A stretch of 27,713 bases of DNA from Elysia marginata (GCA_019649035.1 BMAT01010548.1:97017-124729); one strand, 5' to 3'; positions 11,735 through 21,713 are shown, counted from the first letter of the stretch. Translations and numbers: made by a program. Notes: a model not told the origin generated them from the sequence alone.

Positions 11735-12480
11735 TTTTTGAGCACCCCCTCTTGCGAGCCACAAGTGCGGCATTTGATCTGTAGAATTTCATGCAGTTGG
11801 TACATTGAAGGGCCGATGCGTCAAGTTTATTGTGTCTCCTTTCCCGTGCGTTCTGGTATTTATAAACCTCAGGCTCTGGACAAGATTATGCGACTCGTAG
11901 ACAATTTGTCTTCCCATGTGTCAAGGTCAAGGTAGCATTTTCTCAGATTTCGCATCAGGATATCTTTGCGATGAAGTTTTGGGCCACACCTTTTCCCTTG
12001 ACCTTCACATAATTCTCTCTAAAGTAAGACGAAAATCAGGGACTATGTGGACCTGTACAGCCCATCTCACTCGAGAGGCAGTAGTCTTGGCTTCAAAGCT
12101 TATTGCTTTTGCTATTTGCAGCACCTCAATATTTGATATTTTGTCCACCCTGGAGATTCCAAGTAACATTCTGGGATGTGTGAGTTTAACAGCAGTGGGC
12201 ACATCAATAGGTCTGTGGTACAGTGTTAAGGCCTCTATGGCAATGGTAAGTCTAAAAGAAAGAAGGGGGTTGTCAAGAAGGCATTGGTCTGTGAAGAGAT
12301 GGAGATTGAGCTTCGTTATGGTCACCGGGGGCGGGAGACTTAGACATTCCTTACAAAAATAGTCCTTGAGAGGAAAATGACCCAGAATTAACCCCTGACT
12401 AGTAGCCAACAACTTTGTTGATATCACCATTGTCATGGAAACGACCCACGCGTGTTTGTTTTCATGAAAAGGAAACAAAA
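11735..12480 (-). pseudogene. Decayed 3' end of a non-LTR retrotransposon (LINE) ORF2
   Basis: Read on the - strand, broken frames give a recognisable LINE reverse-transcriptase C-terminus. In order: LTLYHRPID (cf. family ...TLY.RHI), then MLLGISRVDKISNIEVLQIAK, then RWAVQVHIVPDFRL (cf. RWAGHV.RM.D.RLPK), then in another frame GKRCGPKLHRKDILMRNL and DLDTWED (cf. GKR..GRPKLRYKD.LK.NL...D..TWE). A degenerate zinc-finger-like CTNCMKFYRSNAALVARKRGC follows near 11740-11800. The first part is open from 12478 to 12005; stops and frame changes follow. The copy is truncated at its 5' end and defective. The tail type suggests an RTE/CR1/Jockey-like clade, which I cannot refine by eye. Confidence 0.75.
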
Positions 12481-13176
12481 AAAACTCCTAAAAGATTAGG
12501 TCTGGGGAATACACTAAATACACTTTCCATTCAATCAAACAGGCATCCATGTTTTATCCACATTTAATTAACTTAAGCACGTGTTTGTAACTTTTTCTTG
12601 GCTTAAACCCCCACCATTGCCCGAGTTGTCCGCAATGACTTCGCGAGGAGAATGCTAAAAAGTTTGTTCTAACCTCTATAGTAACGAATATCACATCATT
12701 TATATTTTATATTGTTTATAATAATATTATTGTTTTTCGTTTATTGTTAGTCGTGTCCGTATTTATGTAAGTGTCTACTACGTTCATTATTTTTTTTTGT
12801 CTGACGAAGGCGTAAAGCCGACAGCTCACTTGTTTCGTCACTATTTTTAGAGCTAAAATATTTACCTTGCTTTAAAAAAATTGACTTGCTTAAAACTAGA
12901 TTTTGTCGTCCAAACAGAAGGCAAACTAAAGGATAGACAGTTCTTAATATCATTGAAAGGAAGCCGTAGAGATGCAGTTCTACCGTAGGCTTCAAAGAGT
13001 TAAATGAGCTGATAAAGAAACTACAGCATACTTGAAGAATTATCAGCAATTGAGGATCTACAGGTCGTGAATTTACAGAGAGTTAAATAGGCCTACGTTG
13101 ATCACGCAGTGTAAAACAAACAAAAACCACAGGAAAGCTATCTTATGGCAACAATGCTTCAAAGAAAAACATAAGC
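12481..13176. other. Non-coding stretch with possible retroelement debris
   Basis: AT-rich sequence between the LINE remnant and two unassigned ORFs. Apart from the hairpin at 12801-12840 I recognise nothing. The 100-residue - strand open frame at 12747-13049 has a composition that looks fortuitous. Confidence 0.5.
12801..12840 (+). other. Hairpin with hammerhead-like core motif, possible retroelement remnant
   Basis: TGACGAA (12802-12808) pairs with TTCGTCA (12834-12840), and inside it GGC (12809-12811) pairs with GCC (12817-12819) over a GTAAA loop. The string CTGACGA-AGGCGTAAAGCC-GAC resembles the CUGANGA / stem II / GAA core of hammerhead ribozymes, which are known in Penelope-like elements. 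However GAC replaces GAA, and stems I and III are weak. A T-rich tract precedes it. No reverse transcriptase is seen nearby in this orientation. Confidence 0.25.
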
Positions 13177-13732
13177 TTAAAGAAAGGTAGATAGATCATC
13201 TATCACATGTAAATGGAAAACTTCACAAAGGATATTGGCACTGGCATGGAAGAAAAAGCACACGACTGTCTTGATATGGATAACCGGAGAAGGATTTTGC
13301 TGATGTTCTGGTGTGGAGGCTAGCATCGGAACCGATGTAGTAGAATAAACTTTAAAGGAGTGAGCAGTAACAAATTTTAAATTCCTCCCATTAAATACAC
13401 GAGGCAAAGGTATCAAACCATCTTTCGATGGATGAAGGCAAAATTCGATACCAATGCAAGGCAGTCCACGGTGTTCAATATTGGAATGGTCTAAAAAAGC
13501 ACAAGTCCACAAAACCTCCAAAGGAAATTTTAATTAGGTCATGATCACCAATATTGCCTTTATCCCCCTGATATGTCAGGGTATAGACCACAGACGCACA
13601 ATCTCCACGTTTCGCTGTCGTGGGAGAGCTTTTAACCTCTTTCCATGCCCTTCCAAGTCGCTTCGCCCTGTTTAAACTTGCATGAATTTTTAAATCCAGA
13701 TCTCGATTGATGTAAGTAGTTTGTGGTTTCAA
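13177..13732 (-). pseudogene. Two overlapping unassigned ORFs, probably decayed repeat
   Basis: On the - strand an 85-codon frame (13732-13475, with RDLDLKIHASLNRAKRLGRAW and SVVYTLTYQGDKGNIGDHDLI) overlaps by 47 bases a 114-codon frame (13521-13177, with GIEFCLHPSKDGLIPLPR and PMLASTPEHQQNPSPV). The composition is more protein-like and GC-richer than the flanks, and the frame change suggests one broken reading frame. I do not recognise the family. A transposable-element fragment or an unannotated host pseudogene are both possible. I see no matching splice signals. Confidence 0.3.
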
Positions 13733-14445
13733 GTGTCTGGAAGCGAATGCCGATTATGTTTATTAACTGTATTACCTAGATCTCTGTTAAAACCATGGTG
13801 GGCTGTTTTTACAACAGTTACTTTATTAGTTGGGCTCGGCTCCTGTGAAAACATGAAATTTCTTCATAAAAATTTTTTACCTAGTCTAAAATAATGCTGG
13901 TAGTCTCTTTAAGATTAAAATACTAAAATTTTACGGGTATGCCTTAAACAATTCGGATATGTTTACGTTGTGATAATGTATTTCTCTTAAAAACTAAAAC
14001 CCATTATTTTGTCCAAGACTTCCTTTTTCTTGTCTATCAACCATCTACCGATACTTTATCAATTTGAAATTTCCGTTGACCTTGTATGCTAAGCACACGA
14101 CCGTCTTTGAGCATGTGATAGCGGGGCCAGTTGGACTCATGCAGATGTAACAGGTAAAGCCTAGGTCTCCAGGGTCCATGTCCTTCGGCGGCCTAGGGTA
14201 GAGCCCTTTGGTAAAATTGAGGTTTTAGCCGTTTTCCGAACCCGCAGCGGTTGGCAAAAAATATAGAGAGAAAGAAAGACAGACAGGCAGACAGACAAAC
14301 TAATAGATCACGAGAAATATAAAAAAGAGATAAAAAATAGGGAGTGACAAAAACGAGGACAGAATGAAAGTAAAAACGAGGTGAAGAAATATAGTATAGT
14401 GTGTAAAGAACACAAAAAATAGTAAGAGACGCACATTCAAGGAGA
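13733..14445. other. Non-coding stretch
   Basis: No gene seen. About 14080-14250 is GC-richer than its surroundings, but no homology or open frame was recognised there. A purine-rich GACA/CAGA segment at about 14265-14300 leads towards the GA microsatellite. Confidence 0.5.
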
Positions 14446-14448
14446 NNN
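14446..14448. other. Assembly gap (NNN)
   Basis: Three undetermined bases directly abut the GA microsatellite; the true repeat length there is unknown. Confidence 0.99.

Positions 14449-14489
<41 letters not shown>
14449..14489. repeat. (GA)n microsatellite next to assembly gap
   Basis: Uninterrupted GA run of about 20 units, immediately after the three Ns. Confidence 0.97.
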
Positions 14490-14492
<3 letters not shown>

Positions 14493-14948
14493 GAACAACC
14501 ATGGTTTCATTAGTAAAAAAATTTTTAATGGTGTTCAAGGGAAGTAACAATAAAAATATTGAGAGATTTTTAAATTTATGAGTAACTTTTCTTGATCTAT
14601 CCTTGAGCAGTGTACAAGTTTAATATTTAAATACGAGACTATAGATGACATTGTACTGTGTGTGTGTAAAGGTAAATCATTAAAGTGTGCGTATACACTG
14701 ATCTTTGCATGTTTGTGTGTAAAGTTCCTCTTTACCCGGAAGGCGTATTATTTGTACGGCGAATCTTGTCGCGAGAGTGTGTAGGCACTTGATCTACACC
14801 AGAACGTGGGTTGTCTGTACATCCCTCTCTGTCGCTTCCAATTTCACTCTATTCCCTCTCTGCCTCACGCACCGCTTTTCCCCAATCTCGCTGAATATTA
14901 ATTCATGAGACTAATCGCTCTTGGTTTGTCTAAGCCAATAAATTATTG

Positions 14949-15065
14949 CTTCTTCTTCTTCTTCTTCTTCTTCTTCTTCTTCTTCTTCTTCTTCTTCTTC
15001 TTCTTCTTCTTCTGCTCCTCCTTCTTCTTCTTCTTCAGTCCCTATTTCTTTATCTTCTTTCTCTC
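14949..15065. repeat. (CTT)n microsatellite and pyrimidine tract
   Basis: Pure CTT run at 14949-15013, a short interruption, a second run at 15020-15036, then mixed C/T sequence. The poly-Phe open frame here is simply this repeat. Confidence 0.95.
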
Positions 15066-15532
15066 CCTATTTCTCTCCCTTTTTTTTTGACGTTTTTTTA
15101 ACTTGCTAAACTTAAGTAAGTCATGCTCTGGCATATTGTGAACAGTTTGAAAATACCATAATTCAACACATTTTTACTCTATTTTTTAAATGCAATGTGC
15201 TTATTCTACTAGATTGATAAAAGGCAACAGTTTGAGAGGAAACTAATGCTAATAGGCAAACATATCTCATACCGCGAAAGTTTATTCTTCCTGTAATTCA
15301 CAACAGTTAATTCAACCGGCTTCTCCAGAATCGTTGCACAACTGCAGTCACGTAATTAGCGAAGATCATGAAAGTGTTTCTCATGTCGACCTGCCTGTAA
15401 AATGGGTACCTGGCTGTCACAAACACTAGAAATAATAATCGAGTAAACGAATAAAACTCCTGATGCGAGACTTGTGAGTTCTTTTAAAATCTTGAAAACG
15501 TGAAAAGTCGTGTGAAGAACGTAGAAAATAAG

Positions 15533-15538
15533 TTTATT
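15533..15538 (-). promoter_or_regulatory. Polyadenylation signal of the LTR
   Basis: AATAAA on the - strand (TTTATT on +), 118 bases before the LTR's 3' end and downstream of its TATA box. Confidence 0.5.
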
Positions 15539-15750
15539 CAACTTAAAAATGAAGAAATCAACACGAAACAGTATTCACATCCAGCAGCAGTTCGAAAATA
15601 ATAACATAGGAATTGCCAATGTCCAGCATAAACAAATCGTAGATCTAACTTTTGCAGAAAAACTGCTCACGCTCACTTCGTCCAGTACTCTATCCTCTCA
15701 GTCTTCTCCGAGTCTCTCTCCACTCTCCTTTTATCAACCACGCGAGCTCT

Positions 15751-15757
15751 ATTTATA
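15751..15757 (-). promoter_or_regulatory. TATA box of the LTR promoter
   Basis: TATAAAT on the - strand, in the context CTTATAAATAGAGCTCG, about 215 bases ahead of the LTR's AATAAA. The spacing suits a U3/R arrangement. Confidence 0.5.
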
Positions 15758-16127
15758 AGCAAAACACACATCTCGAAAAAGCACACAAATTCCAGAAAAT
15801 TCGACCCTTTACAAGAAAGGTGAGAAAGGCGTGGCCTAATACGGCAGCGACACCCAATCGCGAGCCAAGTTAAAAATAGGTCGCCCGTCATTATGTAAAT
15901 TAACCGGAAGATAGTAATCTAGATAAATCCAGAGACTAGGTCTACAAAACTAATAATAGGCGATCATTCTAGATTTTAACGAGTTATGAAATCCGTAAGT
16001 TACTTATAACTACGAATGCTTAACACATTCCATTAAGAAAACAAGCGTAGCCCTAATCTAGGTCTACACTGTACATAGCATGATTAAGGAACTAGACCAA
16101 AACAATGTCTGACTTCGTTACACAGGC

Positions 16128-16506
16128 CAAAATCAGTGTTTCAATTGTGGGATGATAGTATATGAGCCACCAGCAGACATGCGTACTGTAATTCTCTCAA
16201 CTGACTTCAAAGAGGGAATTTGCCAACAGGAACGATAATTTGCGCTCTGATCTCTTTCCCAATGGTAATTCTAGTAGTACGTTAAATTAGCCTTCACTTT
16301 TTTAACCTACCGTTAATATCGTTAACATCTTTATAGGCCGCACCAGTAAATAAATGTTCATAAATCTACAGCAGCATACTATACTCAAACCGTGTTTGTT
16401 TCCAGTAAACAACTTTCATGTTGTTTAGAGTGATAAAAGATGAACGGTTCAATATTGTGTGCTGCAAGCTGTAGGCATAGCTTTAGATAAATGATTCTCA
16501 GGGGAC

Positions 16507-16548
<42 letters not shown>

Positions 16549-17026
16549 TTTGAAATATGGCAAATTATTGCATAATATTAAACTGCTTTGTCTGACCTAA
16601 TTTTTTTACTCATCATTGTAAGCTATAGAGGAATTAAGTTTATGTGTTTTGGAAGCGCGGGGGCAAGTACATTGCTCGTAAGGCCTCTCTCTCTACAAGT
16701 CTAAGTTCATCAGTTTGTTCAATTTGAGTTAAAGTGCTGACAAAATATTGCTTAGTTCACACCCGCTGTCGGATCCTTTTTTGGTAAAAAACAGACTAAA
16801 ATATATAAAAAGAGAGAAGCTTAATAAGAAAACATGTCTATGCTTCTCGATCTTTTCAAAGCTTTTGCATGATGCAAATAAAATAAAAGTTTTATGATGA
16901 CAAAAAAAAAGCAACGGCGGGATATTTCATGACTCAATATATCTTTTTTTTTACCAGCATAATCATGACATAACATAAAATTATACATTGTATTTTTGTT
17001 GTTGTTTTTTTCCAATAGTATACGGG
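16128..17026. other. Intergenic stretch downstream of the glycosyltransferase
   Basis: No coding sequence recognised; contains the GA microsatellite at 16510. The left part follows the solo LTR, the right part is just beyond the 3' end of the - strand gene. Confidence 0.5.
16510..16545. repeat. (GA)n microsatellite
   Basis: Uninterrupted run of 18 GA units. Confidence 0.97.

Positions 17027-17098
<72 letters not shown>
17027..17098. repeat. (GAT)n microsatellite
   Basis: Twenty-four perfect GAT units, about 140 bases past the stop codon of the - strand glycosyltransferase. It may be transcribed as (AUC)n in its 3' UTR. The poly-Met and poly-Ser open frames here are artefacts of the repeat. 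Confidence 0.98.
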
Positions 17099-17180
17099 GT
17101 AAGAGGTTTTACTGGTTTCAGAAGGTATGGCGCGCACAGTTATGTATTTCTGAAGTCACAATTTCAAAGATAGCATCATG

Positions 17181-17186
17181 TTTAAT
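17181..17186 (-). promoter_or_regulatory. Candidate poly(A) signal ATTAAA of glycosyltransferase
   Basis: ATTAAA on the - strand, about 53 bases downstream of the stop codon. It is the common variant hexamer, and no AATAAA lies closer. Use of this site would exclude the GAT repeat from the mRNA. Confidence 0.25.
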
Positions 17187-17238
17187 CATAGTCAATTACA
17201 TCATCAAAGTCCTTATTAAGAGTAGACTAAAATAATCA

Positions 17239-19895
17239 CTAGCAGTAAAGTCTGAACGGTTTTACATCATAGGTTTCTGTGAAGATATACAACTGTGAGT
17301 GACTGCTCCGCACTGAAGCTGCCTGGGTACTCACACCACTATGACTAATCATCAGAGCATCACAGTTCATCAACACGGCCTGTTCCAGCAACAGTTTCTC
17401 AAGACCACGACACTTAGCTTCTGGCGAAAAAGCCTCGTTTTTGTCCACATGCAGTATTTCCCCGGGGACAGCCACCACTGCAGAGCCGAAACTCTGGTTT
17501 CTCGCGATGTCCAGAACCTTGGAGGAGTCAGAGGTCACAAATACTTTAGTTTCCTTCCACACATCGCCAGCGGGAATGTTTTTCGTTTGATTTTGAAATA
17601 ATTGATTATTAAGTTCTATAGACTTGTTAGTGATGAAACGCCAGACGTTGTCTAGAGAAGGGAATTCCATTCTATTGTGGAAGTTTTTGAAGAATGCTAT
17701 GGAATCTCCCACCCTCACATGAGCACAAACGAGCGGTTTAGGTCTATCCAATTCACTGACTTTGGCACTGAGAAGGAAGGCGTCTAATTTTGATTTCAGT
17801 TTCGGTGCCAGTTTGAATAATCGCCGGAACAGGATGGCGTGAATTCTGTGCCATCCTACCCGCTGCATCCAAGCAAGCTGAGACTTGTAGACTTGAGAAT
17901 TTCGTAAATGCACCAGAAAGTTAAGATTTCCTTTGAAGTAAACGAATTTTGCACTGCTGTTTATAACATTGGAGAGGTTAAGGTACGCAAGTTTTTCACT
18001 AAAAGAGTGGTCGTTGACAACGTCGAGAATTTGAATGTCCTTCGAGGCGTTGTTGAGTGCCTGGTGGATGGAATGTGGGAGTGACCAATTCACTTTATTA
18101 GGGATGTAAAAACTTGTAAAACTGCATCCTTGATCGAGAATCTCCACTTTGAATACTCGTCCTGTGGAAAGAAAAAAGTACAGTTAGTTACTACAGTAAG
18201 TCAAGGTTTTAAATATGCTGGTTCTCAATTCACCTGAACTTAAGAGCAGCAAGCATACCACACTTTTTTTTAATCCTCTATATACGAAACTTTTTTTAAT
18301 GAAATTATGATAAGAACTATGAAAAACTGCCAATTTTTGGCCTTGAATGCGGTAATTGTTCAGTCATACAACACATTCACTTGACGGCGTAAGTAATTTT
18401 CTTACAGAAAATATTACAAGTACACTAAAAGCTTATTTCAACATAAAGCTTACTTGTTTTAGAGTAAGATTTTGTAAATCAATGTCTAATTTACTCTTTA
18501 TACTCAGTAATTGCACTCCATAGATTAAACCGCGTCAGGGGCTTTTTTATTTGGCAAGCAAGTACTTAAAGAACTATGAAAACAAAAGAAAAAAAACAGT
18601 AACCCTGAATGTTGAACTTTGAAAAAAAAAAGAAAAAAAGCTGCGTCCAGTATAATCATTCATACAAACATGACTATAATAGACCAGAAGTGAAACGCAG
18701 GGTTTATACAAACGTAATATATCATAACTTTTGCACGACGGAGATACTTTGATTTTTTAATTGCCAATAATTTGATGCCACTCCCACAATAGGCTTAGAA
18801 ACTGTATCAAATGTAAATAACCCTGAACCGCAAATTTAGTCTTGGACTGAGTTTGCCAATACAATGGAACCGAACCCCTCAAATAAAACCAGCTTTTTTA
18901 CTTTAACTTTTTGGACGTCTGTTTATAATAAAAATTTAACTCCCGAATTAAGGCCCCCTCTCTCACTTTCTGTCTGATATGAATCCGTTTTCACCTACAT
19001 TGTTTAGGTCTTATTTCTGAAGTTCCGTGGTATCTCAAATTTCTAACAATTGTTGTGATAGAAAAATACAACAAATACTGTTTCAGGGAGTAGGTTTGAT
19101 TGCAGAGTTCAAGGACACATGGCGTCTTTGGCTATAGGTTTAAAGAGTAACGTTTTATCAAACAGCATTATCTGATTACGTCATCAAGGAGACAACATTA
19201 AAGTCACTCTATATTTGGGTATGGCAGTAACAGGCGCTGGCTCAGACAATCTTATGTGACTAGACAGCTTCGGACCTCGCTTAGGTAAGCAAACTTTAAG
19301 CAATCTCTCACAGAAAGCAGAAATAGATAGTTGTACTTTGCTCTCGAACATTACCAAGAGAAAGATTTAGATCTACAGTGCATTCAAGCTAGGTAGTTCT
19401 TTTTCAAAGTTAGACAAAGAGATAGGATTTGGTATGTAAAATTATAATCAAAATTGTAAAAGCATTATAAAAATTATAATAACATTATTTGTGTTTAAAG
19501 CCCTTTGAGTGATTCTTTTGAATAACTGACTATTTTTCAAAGTCAGTTTTTGGATCAGTAGTTGGTTGTTTGAATTTTAACGTCTCTTTTCAACTACAAG
19601 GTTATATCAGAGACGGCGCTTGAGACAATTGAAAGCGTGCTGCCACACTGTGATGTACGGAGCGCTGCATACACCACACCCAGTCACATTATCCTAAGTC
19701 CGGGCCGACCAGACTTAGCACTAAATCCATAATGCCAGACACCAGGCGGATCAGCTACTAATACCAATTTTAAAGTCTTTGGTTTGACTCGGTTGGGGAT
19801 CGAACCCGTACCTCCCGATCTCTGAGCGAGTGTCTTTACCGCTAGGTCACAGAGCCGGTTTCGGATCAGTAACTTACTTTGCGGAGAGAATGAGG

Positions 19896-19927
<32 letters not shown>

Positions 19928-21611
19928 GATAGATAGATAGAGAGAGACAGAGAGACAGAGAGACAGAGAGGCAGAAAGAGAGAGGTGGAAGGGAGTCGAA
20001 TATCTGTGTGCTATGTTCCCCCAAATCAAGGACTATGAATTCTTTCCGGTTATTACAATAACAACAATAATTCTTTATCTTTTTACAGGAAATAATTATA
20101 AAGACCTATGATAGAATTATTTTAGAATTATTTACACAAAGCAGGGAAACGCAGTGGCAATGTTAAGGTTACAAGTCGCTAAACTGTGGGGGAAGGAAAA
20201 AGCAGAGCGTCTGGTTGTGTGTTGGGTGTGACTTACCAGTGAGGTTAGCCATGAGGTAACCGCCTAAGATACCTCGGACTCGATCCGCCCAGCCACAGCA
20301 GCCGTCCATCAGGCCAGTATCGCACCGGTAGATCAAGTACTTTCCCGGGTCTAGGACCAGGTCGGGCCCGATTGCTTTAGTAACCCTGTCCAGGTCCTTG
20401 CCCTCTTGCCACTGGAGGTAACGTTGTCTGGCCGAGAACGTCCCGGTGGAAGGATAACCAGGGATGCAGTCAGGCTTCAGGGGAATTCCCGATGATGCGT
20501 GCACCGTGTGTTTTTCTCCATTATTTTTCGCAGAATGCGCTTTGTTTTGCGACAGAGCGTCCACAGTTCTGTTTGATATCTTGGTAGCTTGTTGAAGGTT
20601 TTGTTTTTGTTTGTCTTGTGATTGCTGTTGTGTTTGTTTTTGCTCTTGTTCCGGGAGGTTTTGTTTTGTTTGTTGTTTCTGTAGGTCTTTCGGTTGTATA
20701 ATTGTTTGATCTTTCTTCTGCTGAGCTGGGTTATCTTCAACAGGTTGCCGTTGTTGCTTTTGTGGTGGAAGTTGTTGAGGTTGTTTCACTCCTTGTAGTG
20801 GCGGGAGGTCTTTCTGTTGACTTGGCAGCTGTTGTTGTGGTTTTTTCTGTTCATGTGGCTGTTTGTGTATTTGCGATTGCTTTAGAGATGGTTTATCTTG
20901 CAGCGATGAGTTTTGCTTCTGTTGTTGTTGTTGTCGCTTCTCTACATTTTGCAAAGCTTGTTTTTGTTGTTGTTGCTGCTGTTGCAAGCTTTGAGACTGT
21001 GACTTTTGCTGTGGCTGAAGAGGTTTGGTTTGTTGTGGTTGTTTTTCATCATGTGGTTTCGTTACATGCTGTTGTTTTAGCTCTGGTTGCAGCTGTTGCT
21101 TACTGAGCTTTACTTGTTGGTTATTTTGTGACTGTATTATGCTCTGTTTTTGCTCCTTGATTGCACTGTCCCCAAAGCTTCTGTTTTTGCTACTGTCATT
21201 AAGGTAATTATAATTAGATGAAATGTTTTTATATCCCAGTAATTTAATTTTAGTAGTTCCAGAGCGTTTTTGTGTCTGTTTATGATTTCTCGATACATTT
21301 TTATGAAGGTTTAAGCTCTTAATTGGTAGAGAGTTCACTCTTAATGATGTTGAATCATCGATTGATGCTATTGGAACTACCGCTAACGACGAAGATGCAG
21401 ATTTACCAGTAGTATGCCATTTAAGAAGCCACGTAGAGTTGAGACTCCAGTACGCATTGGAAGGCAGCTGGGAGGTGAGGACGACCATGTCGTGTTTTAC
21501 CCTCAGACTGCTGTCATCACTCTTGAGAAGACCCAGCTCGGCTAGAATCACCAGTGCCACGGCAAGGGATAAGAGTTTCATGAGCAGTCTTGCCTGGCGA
21601 ATCTTGGACAT
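17239..21611 (-). CDS. Type II membrane glycosyltransferase, fucosyltransferase-like, with Gln-rich stem
   Basis: Two exons, 21611-20237 and 18161-17239, join in phase 1 at donor ACTG|gtaagt and acceptor ttccacag|GACGAG. The product has 765 residues. Residues 1-12 are basic; 13-30 (LLSLAVALVILAELGLL) are a signal anchor; 31-152 are Ser/Asn-rich; about 153-345 are Gln-rich with several poly-Gln runs; the catalytic domain runs from about 375 to 765. Seen in it: DGCCGWADRVRGIL (435-448), then across the splice NLTGRVFKVEI, PNKVNWSLP, HVRVGD (606-611), VFVTSDS (665-671), VPGEILHVD and DALMISHSGVS (726-736). This layout resembles the HVR(R)GD-type GT-B fucosyltransferases and a related uncharacterised invertebrate family. 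A Golgi role adding sugar from a GDP-sugar is inferred. Many N-glycosylation sequons (NLT, NWS, NAS, NKS, NQT). The start is the first Met after an in-frame TAA at 21698-21696, with A at -3. Met11 is an alternative. Confidence 0.82.
19561..19862 (-). mobile_element. tRNA-derived SINE with target-site duplications
   Basis: On the - strand a tRNA-like head (GCTCTGTGACCTAGCGGTAAAG ... GGTTCGATCCCC) shows box A (TGACCTAGCGG) and box B (GGTTCGATCC) of an RNA polymerase III promoter. A body follows with AAATTGGTATTAG, CTGGTCGGCCCGGAC and CAGTGTGGCAGCAC. From memory this body resembles the conserved central domain of SINEs widespread in molluscs and other invertebrates (Nin-type). A direct repeat ggatcagta flanks it at 19552-19560 and 19863-19871, as expected for target-primed insertion. 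It lies in the host intron in the same orientation as the gene. Confidence 0.85.
19896..19990. repeat. (GATA)n and AGAGACAG microsatellite
   Basis: GATA units with one aata interruption at 19896-19940, passing into repeated agagacag to about 19990. It begins about 25 bases from the SINE's target duplication. Confidence 0.93.
20588..21155 (-). repeat. Gln-rich low-complexity coding segment
   Basis: Roughly residues 153-341 of the glycosyltransferase. CAA and CAG codons with Lys, Pro and Ser between them; runs of up to seven Gln. Different Gln codons and interruptions (KQ, PQ, HKQP) suggest an old, diversified repeat rather than a fresh trinucleotide expansion. Confidence 0.85.
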
Positions 21612-21695
21612 TTTCTCCTCAACTTTGCTGAAGTCAAAGGAAGGATCTTGATTCTTGATGGTTACAGAGGAATCTTGTGACCCGTTGACAACGTA

Positions 21696-21713
21696 TTACA
21701 CTGAATTTACCAT
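21696..21713 (-). promoter_or_regulatory. Possible 5-codon upstream ORF
   Basis: ATG (21713-21711) with GTAAATTCAGTG and TAA (21698-21696), in frame with and 84 bases before the glycosyltransferase start. It would matter only if the mRNA leader extends this far unspliced. The TAA also closes the main frame upstream, which supports the chosen start. Confidence 0.3.

Larger units (their letters stand above)
15415..16122 (-). mobile_element. Solo LTR of a retrotransposon
   Basis: A 708-bp unit on the - strand that begins TGTAACGAAG (at 16122) and ends TTTGTGACA (at 15415), giving TG...CA termini with a short inverted repeat (TGTAAC/TGTCAC). The flanks are ctggc (15410-15414) and caggc (16123-16127), a 5-bp target duplication with one mismatch. 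Inside, in the right order, are TATAAAT (15751-15757), a GA-rich downstream stretch and an AATAAA (15533-15538). No internal retroelement sequence adjoins either side, so this looks like a recombination product. The element family is not identifiable from the LTR alone; the 5-bp duplication fits Ty3/gypsy- or BEL-like elements. Short open frames inside it are not genes. Confidence 0.72.
18162..20236 (-). other. Intron of the glycosyltransferase gene
   Basis: A 2075-bp intron with a strong gtaagt donor and a pyrimidine-rich acceptor (ttttttctttccacag). It contains a SINE and a GATA/AGAGACAG microsatellite. No other coding sequence was seen inside it. Confidence 0.85.

Noticed and set aside
11916..12362. 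148-codon + strand frame
   Set aside because: Antisense to the LINE remnant, whose - strand reading has clear family motifs.
15549..15891. Overlapping 60-75 codon frames on both strands
   Set aside because: They lie inside the solo LTR and cross its promoter region; no protein similarity.
16934..17235. Poly-Met and poly-Ser open frames
   Set aside because: Products of the GAT microsatellite.
19740..19858. Functional tRNA gene
   Set aside because: The head has box A and box B, but a SINE body and target duplications follow, so it is a SINE rather than a tRNA gene.
20702..21106. 134-codon + strand frame rich in Val and Ala
   Set aside because: It is the antisense shadow of the Gln-rich coding stem (CAA/CAG read backwards as TTG/CTG with frame shift).
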